A stretch of DNA of 64,000 nt, taken from Roseburia porci (GTDB lineage Bacteria > Bacillota > Clostridia > Lachnospirales > Lachnospiraceae). Under the pieces are notes generated by a model that was not told where the DNA came from, made no database searches, and saw only the letters and a list, made by a program, of their open reading frames with translations. The position numbers and the translations under genes are program-made. Each line of letters begins with the position of its first letter. The stretch's first letter is position 1. The DNA is taken from positions 51,708 to 115,707 of the forward strand of contig NZ_VUNI01000008.1 in NCBI RefSeq assembly GCF_009695765.1, written 5' to 3'. Of this stretch, positions 1 to 8,873 are shown piece after piece.

Positions 1-1
1 A

Positions 2-247
2 AAAGGTCGTGGAATGGAATTCTTTGGAGATGAACTTTCATTCAGTGCACTTCCATATACACCGCATGAAATCGAGAATGCAACGCATGGTTATGAGCTT
101 CCGCAGATCCATTATACGGTTGTCCGTGTAGCAAAGCAGCAGATGGGTGTGGCCGGAGATGACAGCTGGGGAGCGAAAATACATCCGGAATATCTGATTG
201 ATGTATCATGCAAAGTAGAATTTACATTCTGCTTCCGTGGCATATAA
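2..247 (+). CDS. GH2 beta-galactosidase, C-terminal end only (partial)
   Basis: The reading frame is open from base 2, so the gene starts outside the window. The visible 81 residues match the C-terminal small-chain domain of LacZ-type GH2 beta-galactosidases: ALPYTPHEIENATHGYELP, then VAKQQMGVAGDDSWG and a final beta strand (FTFCFRG). That domain closes the active site of these enzymes, which release galactose from beta-galactosides. The GH53 galactanase starts 20 bp downstream and galK/galT follow, so the gene probably belongs to a galactan-to-galactose-1-phosphate route. The catalytic residues are not in view, so substrate range cannot be judged. Confidence 0.9.
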   Translation, partial: KGRGMEFFGDELSFSALPYTPHEIENATHGYELPQIHYTVVRVAKQQMGVAGDDSWGAKIHPEYLIDVSCKVEFTFCFRGI

Positions 248-267
248 AAGTGAACAGGAGATAGAAG

Positions 268-1380
268 ATGAAGAAATTTATTAAGGGCATGGATTTGTCT
301 ACATTATTGGAAATGGAACGATGCAACGCAAAATATTATGATCATGGTCAGGAGATGGACATTCTTGAGATTATGAAAAAATATGATGTGGATACAATTC
401 GTCTGAGATTATGGAATGACCCGAAATCTGAGACCGGAGAACCGTATGGAGCCGGAAATAATGATCTTGAGGAAACGATCGCAATTGGAAAACGTGTAAC
501 AGAAGCCGGACTTGGTGTGCTTTTGAACTTCCATTACAGTGATTTCTGGGCAGATCCTGGAAAACAGATCAAGCCAAAGGCATGGAAGGATTATGGAGTA
601 GAAGAACTGGAGAAGGCGGTATATGATTTTACACTGGAGTCCCTGCAGAAAGTGATTGGAGCGGGTGTTCGTGTAACAATGATCCAGGTTGGAAACGAGC
701 TTTCCAATGGTCTGCTCTGGCCGGAAGGACAGGTTCCGAATTATGACAATATTGCACGTTTTGTAAGTGCCGGAATACGTGCATGCCGCAAAGTGGATGC
801 AAAGATCCCGCTCATGATTCATCTCGATAATGGTGGAAATAATGAACTTTACCGCAGATGGTTTGATAACTATATGAAACGTGGAGAGGATTTTGAGTAT
901 ATCGGATTATCTTATTATCCGTTCTGGCATGGAAGTTTAAAACAGCTGGAGGATAATATGAACGACATTGCGGTGCGCTATGGAAAAGACCTGATCATTG
1001 CAGAAGTGTCAATGGGCTTTACCATGGATGACTACAAAGATTATGAAAAGCTTTCTGACAGTGAGAGAAAAGGTTATGCGACGAAACCGGAACTTGTTGC
1101 CAAAATCGAGTATCCGATGACGATAGAAGGGCAGAAGGCATTTACAGAGGATTTCTTAAATCGCGTGGCAAAAGTGCCGGATGATCATGGATGCGGCTTT
1201 TTCTGGTGGGAACCTGCATGGATTCCGGTTCCGGGGTCTGGCTGGGCAACGGAGGCGTCTTTAAAATATATGAATGATCCGGGACCATGTGGAAATGAGT
1301 GGGCCAATCAGGCATTGTTTGATTACGATGGTAATGCACTTCCAACACTTGAGGTGATCCGTGATTTCAGGAAAAAGTAA
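268..1380 (+). CDS. Arabinogalactan endo-beta-1,4-galactanase (GH53)
   Basis: The 370-residue protein is a single GH53 (beta/alpha)8 barrel that cleaves beta-1,4-galactan internally. Family landmarks are GMDLS at the N-terminus, RLRLWNDP near residue 46, LNFHYSDFWADPGKQ near 86, the acid/base Glu144 in IQVGNELSNG and the nucleophile Glu246 in IIAEVS. There is no signal peptide, so it probably acts inside the cell on imported galacto-oligosaccharides. The start ATG has a GGAGATAG-type ribosome site. It sits between a GH2 beta-galactosidase and galK/galT, which together would convert galactan fragments to galactose 1-phosphate. Confidence 0.93.
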   Translation: MKKFIKGMDLSTLLEMERCNAKYYDHGQEMDILEIMKKYDVDTIRLRLWNDPKSETGEPYGAGNNDLEETIAIGKRVTEAGLGVLLNFHYSDFWADPGKQIKPKAWKDYGVEELEKAVYDFTLESLQKVIGAGVRVTMIQVGNELSNGLLWPEGQVPNYDNIARFVSAGIRACRKVDAKIPLMIHLDNGGNNELYRRWFDNYMKRGEDFEYIGLSYYPFWHGSLKQLEDNMNDIAVRYGKDLIIAEVSMGFTMDDYKDYEKLSDSERKGYATKPELVAKIEYPMTIEGQKAFTEDFLNRVAKVPDDHGCGFFWWEPAWIPVPGSGWATEASLKYMNDPGPCGNEWANQALFDYDGNALPTLEVIRDFRKK

Positions 1381-1420
1381 TCAATTCTTATATGTAATTA
1401 TGTTGCATGTTTCTCTAGGA

Positions 1421-1472
1421 ATGTTGCAACATCCTGCGGATATATTGAAAAGAAACATGCATCCGTTATAAT
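1421..1472 (+). promoter_or_regulatory. galK promoter with upstream 12-bp palindrome
   Basis: A sigma-A-like promoter reads TTGAAA (1445-1450), 16 bp, TATAAT (1467-1472). Just upstream is the perfect palindrome ATGTTGCAACAT (1421-1432), flanked by AGGA and CCT, which extend the symmetry with one base out of register. A partial copy (TATGTTGCAT) lies at 1399-1408. The position suggests a repressor or activator site for the gal genes. No regulator gene lies next to it, so the binding protein is unknown. Confidence 0.55.
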
Positions 1473-1548
1473 GAGAATAACAGAGAAATGAGGCGGCTGT
1501 GTGAGAAGATACACAGCTGCTGTTATCATAAAAAAGAGGAGAATATCA

Positions 1549-2718
1549 ATGATTCAGAATGATGTATTAGCAAAATTCAAAGAGATTTTTGGTGAGGGTG
1601 GCGAAATCGGTGTTTATTTTGCACCGGGTCGTGTCAATATGATCGGAGAGCATACCGACTATAATGGAGGCCATGTATTTCCTTGTGCACTTACCATCGG
1701 TACATATGGTGTTGCAAGAAAAAGAGAGGATAAAAAGTTACGTTTTTATTCCATGAACTTTGAAGAGCTTGGCGTGATCGAGTCTTCTGTTGAGGGATTA
1801 AAACCGGAAAAGGAAGCAGACTGGACCAATTATCCAAAGGGAGTTATGTGGGCTTTTGGTGAAAAAGGAATGAAAGTAGAACAGGGAATGGATCTTTTAT
1901 TGTTTGGAAATATTCCAAATGGTTCCGGACTTTCTTCTTCTGCATCTGTAGAAGTACTGACCGGCTATATCTTAAAGGATCTGTTTGGTTTTGAAGTGAC
2001 CAATCAGGATCTGGCTCTGATCGGTCAGTTTTCAGAGAACAAATTTAATGGTGTAAACTGCGGAATCATGGATCAGTTTGCGATCGCCATGGGTAAAGCG
2101 GGACATGCAATTTTCCTGGATACTGCAACACTGGAATATACCTATGCTCCGATTAAGCTGGAGAACGCTAAGATCGTAATTTCCTGCAGCAATAAGAAAC
2201 GTGGACTTGGAGATTCCAAATACAACGAGAGAAGACAGGAGTGTGAGACTGCACTTGCTGAGCTTCAGAAAGTAGTGGATATCAAATCTCTCGGAGAACT
2301 TACGGAAGAACAGTTTGAACAGTACAAATCCGCAATTAAAGATGAGATTCGTGTAAAGAGAGCAAAACATGCAGTATATGAGAATCAGAGAACCATCAAA
2401 GCTGTGGAGGCTCTGAAAAATAACGATGTGAAATTATTCGGAGAGCTTATGAATGCATCCCACGTATCTTTAAGAGATGATTATGAAGTTACCGGAATTG
2501 AGCTTGATACACTGGTAGAAGAGGCATGGAAGATCCAGGGTGTCATCGGATCACGTATGACAGGTGCCGGATTTGGTGGATGTACTGTAAGTATTGTAAA
2601 AGATGATGCAGTGGATACTTTCATCAAAGAAGTCGGATCTGCCTATGAAAAGAAGATTGGTTATGCAGCAGATTTTTATGTCGTAGAGATTGGAGACGGT
2701 CCAAGAAAGCTTGCTTAA
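1549..2718 (+). CDS. galK: Galactokinase
   Basis: A 389-residue GHMP-family kinase that phosphorylates alpha-D-galactose at C1 with ATP, the first committed Leloir step. Visible motifs are the galactokinase signature GRVNMIGEHTDYNGGHVFP near the N-terminus, the ATP-binding GHMP motif IPNGSGLSSSASVEV near residue 125, NCGIMDQFA, and the C-terminal MTGAGFGGCT. The open frame extends upstream to a GTG at 1501, but the ATG at 1549 has AGAGGAGA at the correct distance and gives the standard family length. It has its own promoter and precedes galT by 40 bp. Confidence 0.97.
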   Translation: MIQNDVLAKFKEIFGEGGEIGVYFAPGRVNMIGEHTDYNGGHVFPCALTIGTYGVARKREDKKLRFYSMNFEELGVIESSVEGLKPEKEADWTNYPKGVMWAFGEKGMKVEQGMDLLLFGNIPNGSGLSSSASVEVLTGYILKDLFGFEVTNQDLALIGQFSENKFNGVNCGIMDQFAIAMGKAGHAIFLDTATLEYTYAPIKLENAKIVISCSNKKRGLGDSKYNERRQECETALAELQKVVDIKSLGELTEEQFEQYKSAIKDEIRVKRAKHAVYENQRTIKAVEALKNNDVKLFGELMNASHVSLRDDYEVTGIELDTLVEEAWKIQGVIGSRMTGAGFGGCTVSIVKDDAVDTFIKEVGSAYEKKIGYAADFYVVEIGDGPRKLA

Positions 2719-2758
2719 TTTGCCAGGATGATCGTGGACAGTGAAGGAGAGATATAAA

Positions 2759-4288
2759 ATGATTCAGGAAAGAATTTTAGAACTGACCGAGTATGGTCTT
2801 GTAACAGGACTGATCACAGAGGATGATAAGATCTATACGATCAATCGTCTGATGGAGTTGTTTGAACTCGATGAAATGGAAGACAGTGTGTTTGAGGCAT
2901 ATGCATCACGTCAGCCGATGACACAGCAGACCGCAGAGGAGTCTCTGGAAGATATCCTTGCAGAGATGATGGATTATGCTTATGAAAAAGGTATCATGAA
3001 AGAAAACAGTATTGTATACAAGGATCTTTTTGATACAAAAATCATGGGAATCCTGCTTCCGAGACCGGCTGAGGTACGTGCCAGATTTAAAGATCTGTAT
3101 GAGCATACTTCTGCACAGGCTGCAACTGACTATTTCTATAAATTGAGCTGTGACAGCAATTATATCCGCAGACAGAGAATCAAAAAAGATCGGAAATGGA
3201 CAACAGAAACCGAGTTTGGAACACTCGACATCACCATCAATCTGTCCAAACCGGAAAAAGATCCCAAAGCGATCGCTGCTGCGAAGAATGCAAAACAGAG
3301 TGCTTATCCAAAATGCCAGCTCTGCAAAGAAAATGAAGGCTATGCAGGAAGAGTAAACCATCCGGCAAGGCAGAATCATCGTATCATTCCGGTGACAATC
3401 AATCACAGTGACTGGTATTTCCAGTATTCGCCATATGTATATTATAATGAGCATTGCATCGTATTTAACTCGCTTCATACACCAATGAAGATTGAGCGGG
3501 CTACATTTGGAAAACTCTTAGATTTTGTAACACAGTTCCCTCATTATTTTGTAGGATCGAATGCGGATCTTCCGATTGTCGGAGGCTCTATTTTAAGTCA
3601 CGACCATTTCCAGGGTGGACATTATACATTTGCGATGGCAAAAGCACCGATCGAGAAAACACTTACATTCAAAGGTTTTGAAGATGTCAAAGCAGGTATT
3701 GTAAAATGGCCAATGTCCGTAATCCGTATCAGCAGTGCAGATAAGGACAGACTGATCGAGCTTGCAGACAGGATTTTAAAAGCCTGGAGAGGTTATACAG
3801 ACGAAGATGCATTTATTTTCGCTGAGACGAATGGAGAACCGCATAATACAATCACTCCGATCGCAAGAAAACGCGGAGAGGATTATGAGTTAGACCTTGT
3901 GCTCCGCAATAATATCACAACAGAGGAACATCCACTTGGGGTATACCATCCACATGCAAAACTGCATCATATCAAGAAAGAGAATATCGGACTGATCGAG
4001 GTTATGGGGCTTGCAGTACTTCCGGCAAGATTAAAGGATGAAATGGCAGCACTTTCGAAAGCAATTCTTGAGAAGAAAGATATCCGTGCGGATGAAGTGC
4101 TTGCAAAACATGCAGACTGGGTAGAAGAGTTCCTTCCAAAATACGATCATATCGATGAAACAAATATCATGGATATCCTTCATGAAGAGATCGGACTTGT
4201 ATTTAATGAAGTTTTAAAAGATGCGGGTGTATATAAGTGCACAGAAGAAGGCAGAAAAGCATTTATGAGATTTATAGATACGGTATAA
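2759..4288 (+). CDS. galT: UDP-glucose--hexose-1-phosphate uridylyltransferase (class II GalT)
   Basis: A 509-residue enzyme that exchanges UMP between UDP-glucose and galactose 1-phosphate. The length and sequence belong to the Firmicutes-type GalT family rather than the shorter E. coli type. Conserved blocks include CQLCKENEGYAGR (probable metal or structural cysteines), SHDHFQGGHYTFAM (histidine-rich active-site region) and HPHAKLHHIKKENIGLIEVMG. The in-frame GTG at 2741 is part of the ribosome site (AAGGAGA at 2744-2750), so the ATG at 2759 is the start. It is co-transcribed with galK; the UDP-galactose epimerase is not in this window. Confidence 0.96.
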   Translation: MIQERILELTEYGLVTGLITEDDKIYTINRLMELFELDEMEDSVFEAYASRQPMTQQTAEESLEDILAEMMDYAYEKGIMKENSIVYKDLFDTKIMGILLPRPAEVRARFKDLYEHTSAQAATDYFYKLSCDSNYIRRQRIKKDRKWTTETEFGTLDITINLSKPEKDPKAIAAAKNAKQSAYPKCQLCKENEGYAGRVNHPARQNHRIIPVTINHSDWYFQYSPYVYYNEHCIVFNSLHTPMKIERATFGKLLDFVTQFPHYFVGSNADLPIVGGSILSHDHFQGGHYTFAMAKAPIEKTLTFKGFEDVKAGIVKWPMSVIRISSADKDRLIELADRILKAWRGYTDEDAFIFAETNGEPHNTITPIARKRGEDYELDLVLRNNITTEEHPLGVYHPHAKLHHIKKENIGLIEVMGLAVLPARLKDEMAALSKAILEKKDIRADEVLAKHADWVEEFLPKYDHIDETNIMDILHEEIGLVFNEVLKDAGVYKCTEEGRKAFMRFIDTV

Positions 4289-4292
4289 AAAA

Positions 4293-4315
4293 CAGGCATT
4301 CTCATAGGATGCCTG
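4293..4315 (-). terminator. Intrinsic terminator of the MATE gene (minus strand)
   Basis: The stem CAGGCAT/ATGCCTG is followed on the minus strand by a run of T (TTTTTTATA, complement of 4284-4292). It lies just past the MATE stop codon. Confidence 0.75.
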
Positions 4316-4333
4316 TAAGTACTAACATTTACG

Positions 4334-4364
4334 GTGGCAGGAAAGCTTAATCCTGCCACTTTTT
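4334..4364 (+). terminator. Intrinsic terminator of the galK-galT operon
   Basis: A perfect 8-bp stem GTGGCAGG/CCTGCCAC (4334-4341/4352-4359) is followed by TTTTTC on the plus strand. The hairpin overlaps the last codons of the convergent MATE gene. Each strand therefore has its own terminator, arranged in tail-to-tail overlap. Confidence 0.8.
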
Positions 4365-5699
4365 CTTTAATTTATTCCTTGTGTAGAAGAATGCAGGGAT
4401 CAGGAATGCGTCAGCAAAAATCCATGCAGTCGGACTGGCAAAGCAGGCTGCGGAAAATCCAAAGATCGGTACAAATACAAGTCCGACTAAGGTTCGTGCG
4501 ACCATTTCGCAGAGTCCTGCAAGCATTGCAAAACCGGAGAAGCCCATTCCCTGAATAAGAAAACGTACGATATTGACAAGTGCCAGCGGAAAATAGAACA
4601 GGGCATTGGCAATCAGAAATTCCTGGGAATTGGCAATAACTTCTACTTCAGATGCACTTACAAATAACAGATTCAGCTGTTCTCCAAAGAAATACAGAAT
4701 GGCCAGTGCAATCAGGGAATAAATCAGGCCAAGAAGCGTGCTGGCTTTTAAGCCTTTTCCGAGCCGCTCGAGACGACCGGCACCGACATTCTGACCGCCA
4801 TAGGTTGCCATAGTAGAACCCAGGGCATCAAATGGGCAGACGATAAAGCAGGATATTTTGGTCGCAGCAGTCATTGCGGCGACAGCTCCGGAGCCAAGTG
4901 GATTTACGGCTGCCTGTAAAATAACGCTTCCAATTGCGGTAATAGAATACTGCAGCCCCATAGGAAGCCCCATGGTGAGCAGTACACGGACATAGGCACT
5001 GTCAAGTTTCCAGTCCGAGCGTTTCAGATGCATGATCGTAAATTTCTTCATGATCAGAAACAGACATAAAAGTCCGGAAATACCCTGTGAGATCACAGTT
5101 GCAAAAGAGGCACCGAATACACCCCAGTGGAATACCACGATAAAAAGCAGATCCAGACCGATGTTAAGGCAGGCTGCGAGAACCAGGAAAATGACCGGAG
5201 TGACCGCATCACCCAATGACCGGATATAACCGGAAAGCAGGTTATATAGAATGATCGCTGGAATTCCAATAAATATGACAACAATATAATTATACGCAAG
5301 ATCAATGATATCGGGTGGTGTGCTCATAAGTTCAAGGATCGGACGGCAGAAAAGTGTCGTCACGATCGTGATCGCAAGCCCAAGAATGATGGAGAGCACG
5401 GCGGAATTGCCAATGTATTTACGCAGACCATCTTCGTCTTTGGCTCCGAATCTCTGGGCAACAGGGAGTGCAAATCCACTGCACATTCCATTGCAGAATC
5501 CAATGATCAGAAAGTTGATACTTCCGGTCGCACCAACGGCGGCAAGTGCTTTTACCCCAAGAAACTGCCCCACAATAATTGTATCTACAAGGCTGTAGAT
5601 CTGCTGAAAAAGCATTCCAAAAAGCAGCGGAACCGCAAAACCAAGAATTAATTTCATTGGTGATCCGACTGTCATGTCTTTTGTAGTACTTTTAGACAT
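4347..5699 (-). CDS. MATE-family multidrug/cation efflux transporter
   Basis: The 450-residue polytopic membrane protein has about twelve hydrophobic segments and the two-half MatE architecture. The N-terminal half carries GFAVPLLFGMLFQQIYSLVD and QFLGVKALAAVGATG, typical of the DinF/NorM-like MATE branch. These carriers use Na+ or H+ gradients to extrude organic cations or drugs; the substrate here is unknown. The open frame extends 13 codons upstream, but ATG 5699 has a GAGGGGG ribosome site. It stands alone between gal and hisC and is convergent with gal. Confidence 0.93.
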   Translation of the reverse strand: MSKSTTKDMTVGSPMKLILGFAVPLLFGMLFQQIYSLVDTIIVGQFLGVKALAAVGATGSINFLIIGFCNGMCSGFALPVAQRFGAKDEDGLRKYIGNSAVLSIILGLAITIVTTLFCRPILELMSTPPDIIDLAYNYIVVIFIGIPAIILYNLLSGYIRSLGDAVTPVIFLVLAACLNIGLDLLFIVVFHWGVFGASFATVISQGISGLLCLFLIMKKFTIMHLKRSDWKLDSAYVRVLLTMGLPMGLQYSITAIGSVILQAAVNPLGSGAVAAMTAATKISCFIVCPFDALGSTMATYGGQNVGAGRLERLGKGLKASTLLGLIYSLIALAILYFFGEQLNLLFVSASEVEVIANSQEFLIANALFYFPLALVNIVRFLIQGMGFSGFAMLAGLCEMVARTLVGLVFVPIFGFSAACFASPTAWIFADAFLIPAFFYTRNKLKKKWQD

Positions 5700-5852
5700 A
5701 AAAATCCCCCTCTTTAGCACTATAAATTTTAGTTTCACGATATTTTATCACAATTAATCAATCTTTACAATTATATAGAAATGATGTAAAGTTTTAAGTA
5801 ATATAATTAAAATTAATAACAAAAAAGAGAGAACTTTCTGGAGGAAATGAAC

Positions 5853-6932
5853 GTGGCAAAATGGGAAGAAAATATCCGAAAAGTGATTCCATATACACCG
5901 GGAGAACAGCCGGACAAAAGCAGCATGATCAAATTAAATACGAATGAGAATCCGTATCCACCTGCACCTGGGGTTACAGAGGCGCTTCAGCATATTGATA
6001 CCGATAAGCTCCGGTTGTATCCGGATCCGGCAGTCAGTGATCTGACAGGTGCAATTGCTGATTTCTATAAGGTAGGAAAAGATCAGGTATTTGTCGGTGT
6101 TGGGTCGGATGATGTGCTTGCAATGAGTTTTATGACATTTTTTAATTCCGATAAACCGATTCTGTTTCCGGATATTACGTATTCCTTTTATGATGTCTGG
6201 GCAGATATGCTCCGCATTCCATATGAGCGTATTCCGCTGGATGAGAAGTTTCAGATCTGTGCAGCAGATTATAAGAGAGAGAACGGCGGTGTGGTATTTC
6301 CGAATCCAAATGCACCAACAGGTGAATTGCTGCCTTTAGATATGGTTGAAGAGATCATTGCAGCGAACAAAGATGTGATTGTAATTGTGGATGAAGCATA
6401 TATTGACTTTGGGGGAGAAAGTGCCTTGCCATTGTTAGAAAAATATGATAATCTGCTGGTTGTGCAGACATTTTCCAAATCCCGTTCCATGGCTGGCATG
6501 CGGATTGGATTTGCAATTGGAAGCCCGGTATTGATTAAATATTTAAATGATGTGAAATACTCCTTTAATTCCTACACGATGGACCGTATTACGATCCAGC
6601 TTGGGGTCAAGGCAGTGGAAGACCGGGCATATTTTGAAGAAACAAAAGAAAAGATCATCCGTACAAGAGAATGGACCAAGACAGAACTGAGAAGACTTGG
6701 ATTTGAATTTGGCGATTCCAAGAGCAACTTTATTTTTGCAAGACATCCGAAAGTTCCTGCAATGGAATTATTTGAGGCGTTGAAGAAAAAAGACATTTAT
6801 GTACGTCACTTCAACAAACCGGAGCGAATTGCGGATTATCTGCGGATCAGTATTGGAACCGATGCGGAAATGAAAGCTTTTGTTGACTTCCTAGATCAGT
6901 ATCTGACGGATTGTAAAATTGTGACTGCATAG
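5853..6932 (+). CDS. hisC: Histidinol-phosphate aminotransferase
   Basis: A 359-residue fold-type I PLP aminotransferase that converts imidazole-acetol phosphate to histidinol phosphate with glutamate. Members can also act in aromatic amino acid transamination. Family marks are KLNTNENPYPPAP, the PLP-contact region VGVGSDDVL, FPNPNAPTGELL, VIVDEAYIDF and the Schiff-base Lys209 in QTFSKSRSMAGMRIGF. A GTG at 5853 lies 8 nt after GGAGG (5840-5844); the ATG at 5847 is only 2 nt away and less likely. It stands apart from other his genes, so it may serve as a general transaminase. A small exporter follows 25 bp later. Confidence 0.92.
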   Translation: MAKWEENIRKVIPYTPGEQPDKSSMIKLNTNENPYPPAPGVTEALQHIDTDKLRLYPDPAVSDLTGAIADFYKVGKDQVFVGVGSDDVLAMSFMTFFNSDKPILFPDITYSFYDVWADMLRIPYERIPLDEKFQICAADYKRENGGVVFPNPNAPTGELLPLDMVEEIIAANKDVIVIVDEAYIDFGGESALPLLEKYDNLLVVQTFSKSRSMAGMRIGFAIGSPVLIKYLNDVKYSFNSYTMDRITIQLGVKAVEDRAYFEETKEKIIRTREWTKTELRRLGFEFGDSKSNFIFARHPKVPAMELFEALKKKDIYVRHFNKPERIADYLRISIGTDAEMKAFVDFLDQYLTDCKIVTA

Positions 6933-6957
6933 TATATTTTTAGTGAGGACTCTGTTT

Positions 6958-7422
6958 ATGTTGAATTATTTAATCGTATTTTTTATTTCGATGGTTCCGC
7001 TTGTGGAGCTGCGAGGAGCAATCCCGTATTCGCAGATTCTGCATCTGCCGTTGCTGCAATCTTATATCATTGCAATTATCGGTAATATGCTGCCGGTACC
7101 GGTCATTTATCTATTCGCAAGAAAAGTACTGGAATGGGGTTGTGATAAGCCAGTGATCGGAAAGCCTTTCACATGGTGCCTTGAAAAAGGGGAGAAAGGC
7201 GGAAAGAAGCTTCAGGCAAAGGCCGGAAAAGGTCTTTTTGTTGCTCTTTTACTTTTTGTAGGAATTCCGCTGCCGGGCACAGGAGCCTGGACTGGAACAC
7301 TTGCAGCAAGTATTCTTGATATGGATTTCAAGTCAACAGTTACAGCAGTTATGCTTGGTGTACTGCTTGCGGGTGTGATCATGATGATCGTAAGTTTTGC
7401 AGGGGTAAGTATTTTCCTGTAA
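6958..7422 (+). CDS. Small multidrug export family membrane protein (COG2426-like)
   Basis: A 154-residue membrane protein with four or five hydrophobic segments. It resembles the small multidrug exporter family (PF06695): the N-terminal FFISMVPLVELRGAIPYS is its hallmark, followed by PVPVIYLFARKVLEWG and a glycine-rich GIPLPGTGAWTGTLAAS. The transport substrate of the family is poorly established. The chosen ATG (6958) follows AGTGAGGA; an in-frame GTG at 6943 is part of that ribosome site. It is probably read through from hisC and ends at a strong hairpin. Confidence 0.85.
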   Translation: MLNYLIVFFISMVPLVELRGAIPYSQILHLPLLQSYIIAIIGNMLPVPVIYLFARKVLEWGCDKPVIGKPFTWCLEKGEKGGKKLQAKAGKGLFVALLLFVGIPLPGTGAWTGTLAASILDMDFKSTVTAVMLGVLLAGVIMMIVSFAGVSIFL

Positions 7423-7442
7423 GATATGTGAAATAACCAAAA

Positions 7443-7490
7443 GAAAACCCATGAAAGAAGTCAGAAGGCTTTTTTCATGGGTTTTCTTTT
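7443..7490. terminator. Bidirectional terminator between exporter and CPBP protease
   Basis: Long stem GAAAACCCATGAAA / TTTCATGGGTTTTC (7443-7456/7473-7486) with A/T-rich flanks on both sides, so it can work for both convergent genes. Confidence 0.8.
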
Positions 7491-7511
7491 CGACATAATG
7501 AATGACACATA

Positions 7512-8360
7512 TTAGCACACACAATCCGGAAGTGGTTTTTTACGCATGCCCAGGCGGAAGACAGAAATTCCGGAAGCGGTCAGTACGACAGCAACGATCA
7601 GGAAGAACACAAAGGAAAGTGGGGTATTGCCATAGCTTAAATGTTCGGAGATCAGTGTTCCCCAGATGTTAAACAGGAAGTGAAGGAACATGGAATAGTA
7701 AATGCTTCCTCCGCGTTCACAGACATATCCGAGGATCAGACCGAGACAGAATGCGTAGCAACCCTGGATCATGTTCATATGGTACAGACCGAAAAGGAAC
7801 GCCTGGAGCAGATTGGCGAACCAGAAACTGAAGTGGCGTCTTGCGATACGCATTGTAACACCACGGAAGATCAGCTCTTCGCCGATTGGTGCAAGGAAAA
7901 CAGAATAAATAAGCATTGCTAGGGTGATCGTTTCATCAAGGCCGGCCGATTCCAGAAGCTTTTCGTATGCCTCCAGCCAGCTTGGAAAAATGACTGCGAG
8001 GATGGAGATAAGGTAGCCGCTTAAAAGCTGCATTCCCGGAACAAGAAGAAGAACTCCGACCAGTTTGTAAGGCTGGAAGATCTTTCCTGCACTCGGAAGA
8101 AAATTACCGCCGTAGCTGTGATAATACCAGATTCCGTAGGAGCAGATGACAATCAGGGAATAGATGATCATCAGTACGGTTGAAAAATCAGAATTTGATA
8201 ATATATAGAGCAGATTTGAAAATGTGGATCTGGAAAAAGACATCGATGGAAATGCCATCAGCAGATAGATCCCAAAAAGAAAAAGTGTTGCCAGAATCTG
8301 GATTCCGACAGCTAAAAGCATCGGTATAAAACTAAAAAAGAAACAACCTGTTTTTTTCAT
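7512..8360 (-). CDS. CPBP-family intramembrane metalloprotease (CAAX protease/Abi type)
   Basis: A 282-residue membrane protein with about eight hydrophobic segments. The C-terminal half carries the CPBP (PF02517) motifs: EELIFRG (paired glutamates), FGLYHMNMIQG with its histidine, and a final FLHFLFNIWG with His/Asn. The family includes Rce1-like prenyl-protein proteases and bacteriocin-immunity proteins; the substrate here is unknown. It is monocistronic, facing yerC. Confidence 0.9.
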   Translation of the reverse strand: MKKTGCFFFSFIPMLLAVGIQILATLFLFGIYLLMAFPSMSFSRSTFSNLLYILSNSDFSTVLMIIYSLIVICSYGIWYYHSYGGNFLPSAGKIFQPYKLVGVLLLVPGMQLLSGYLISILAVIFPSWLEAYEKLLESAGLDETITLAMLIYSVFLAPIGEELIFRGVTMRIARRHFSFWFANLLQAFLFGLYHMNMIQGCYAFCLGLILGYVCERGGSIYYSMFLHFLFNIWGTLISEHLSYGNTPLSFVFFLIVAVVLTASGISVFRLGMRKKPLPDCVC

Positions 8361-8435
8361 GGTAAAAACTCCAATCTTTTTGTATAATGTAAATTCTATT
8401 ATATATCATTGTGTGTGATTATTGCAAGAAACCTG

Positions 8436-8464
8436 TTTACTTTACAACTTTAATATGCTAAAAT
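8436..8464 (+). promoter_or_regulatory. Sigma-A-type promoter of the yerC-like gene
   Basis: TTTACT (8436-8441), a 17-bp spacer and TAAAAT (8459-8464), about 40 bp upstream of the start codon. Confidence 0.6.
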
Positions 8465-8504
8465 AAGAACAGTTCAATAAGACAAAGAAGAAGGAGTAGT
8501 GCAA

Positions 8505-8804
8505 ATGAGCAAGAAACTTAGAACAGAGGCTGTGGATCATTTATTTGATGCGATCTTATGCCTTGAGAATCGAGAGGAATGCTATACATTTTTTGAGGAT
8601 GTATGTACTGTAAATGAATTATTATCACTGTCTCAGAGATTTGAAGTAGCAAAGATGCTTCGTGAACAGAAGACATATTTAGATATTGCAGAGAAGACCG
8701 GTGCTTCTACTGCTACGATAAGCCGTGTAAACCGTTCTTTGAATTATGGAAATGATGGATATGACATGGTATTTTCCCGTATGGAGGACAAGCAGGAACA
8801 ATAA
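8505..8804 (+). CDS. TrpR-like protein of the YerC/YecD family
   Basis: A 99-residue protein in the TrpR superfamily (TIGR02531-type). It is helical, with a helix-turn-helix in LDIAEKTGASTATISRVNRSLNYG. It lacks an obvious tryptophan-binding context and is common in Firmicutes, often near pcrA as here. Function as a DNA-binding regulator is family inference. ATG 8505 is preceded by AAGGAG at 8 nt; the GTG at 8499 is too close to that site. Confidence 0.9.
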   Translation: MSKKLRTEAVDHLFDAILCLENREECYTFFEDVCTVNELLSLSQRFEVAKMLREQKTYLDIAEKTGASTATISRVNRSLNYGNDGYDMVFSRMEDKQEQ

Positions 8805-8820
8805 TCCGGCACATATTATA

Positions 8821-8865
8821 AAACCCCGTGAACCAGGCTATGAGCAGTCCGGTTCACGGGGTTTT
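8821..8865. terminator. Bidirectional terminator between yerC-like gene and DUF1836 gene
   Basis: Perfect 14-bp stem AAACCCCGTGAACC / GGTTCACGGGGTTT (8821-8834/8851-8864), T-rich on both strands. Confidence 0.85.
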
Positions 8866-8873
8866 GTTATGAC

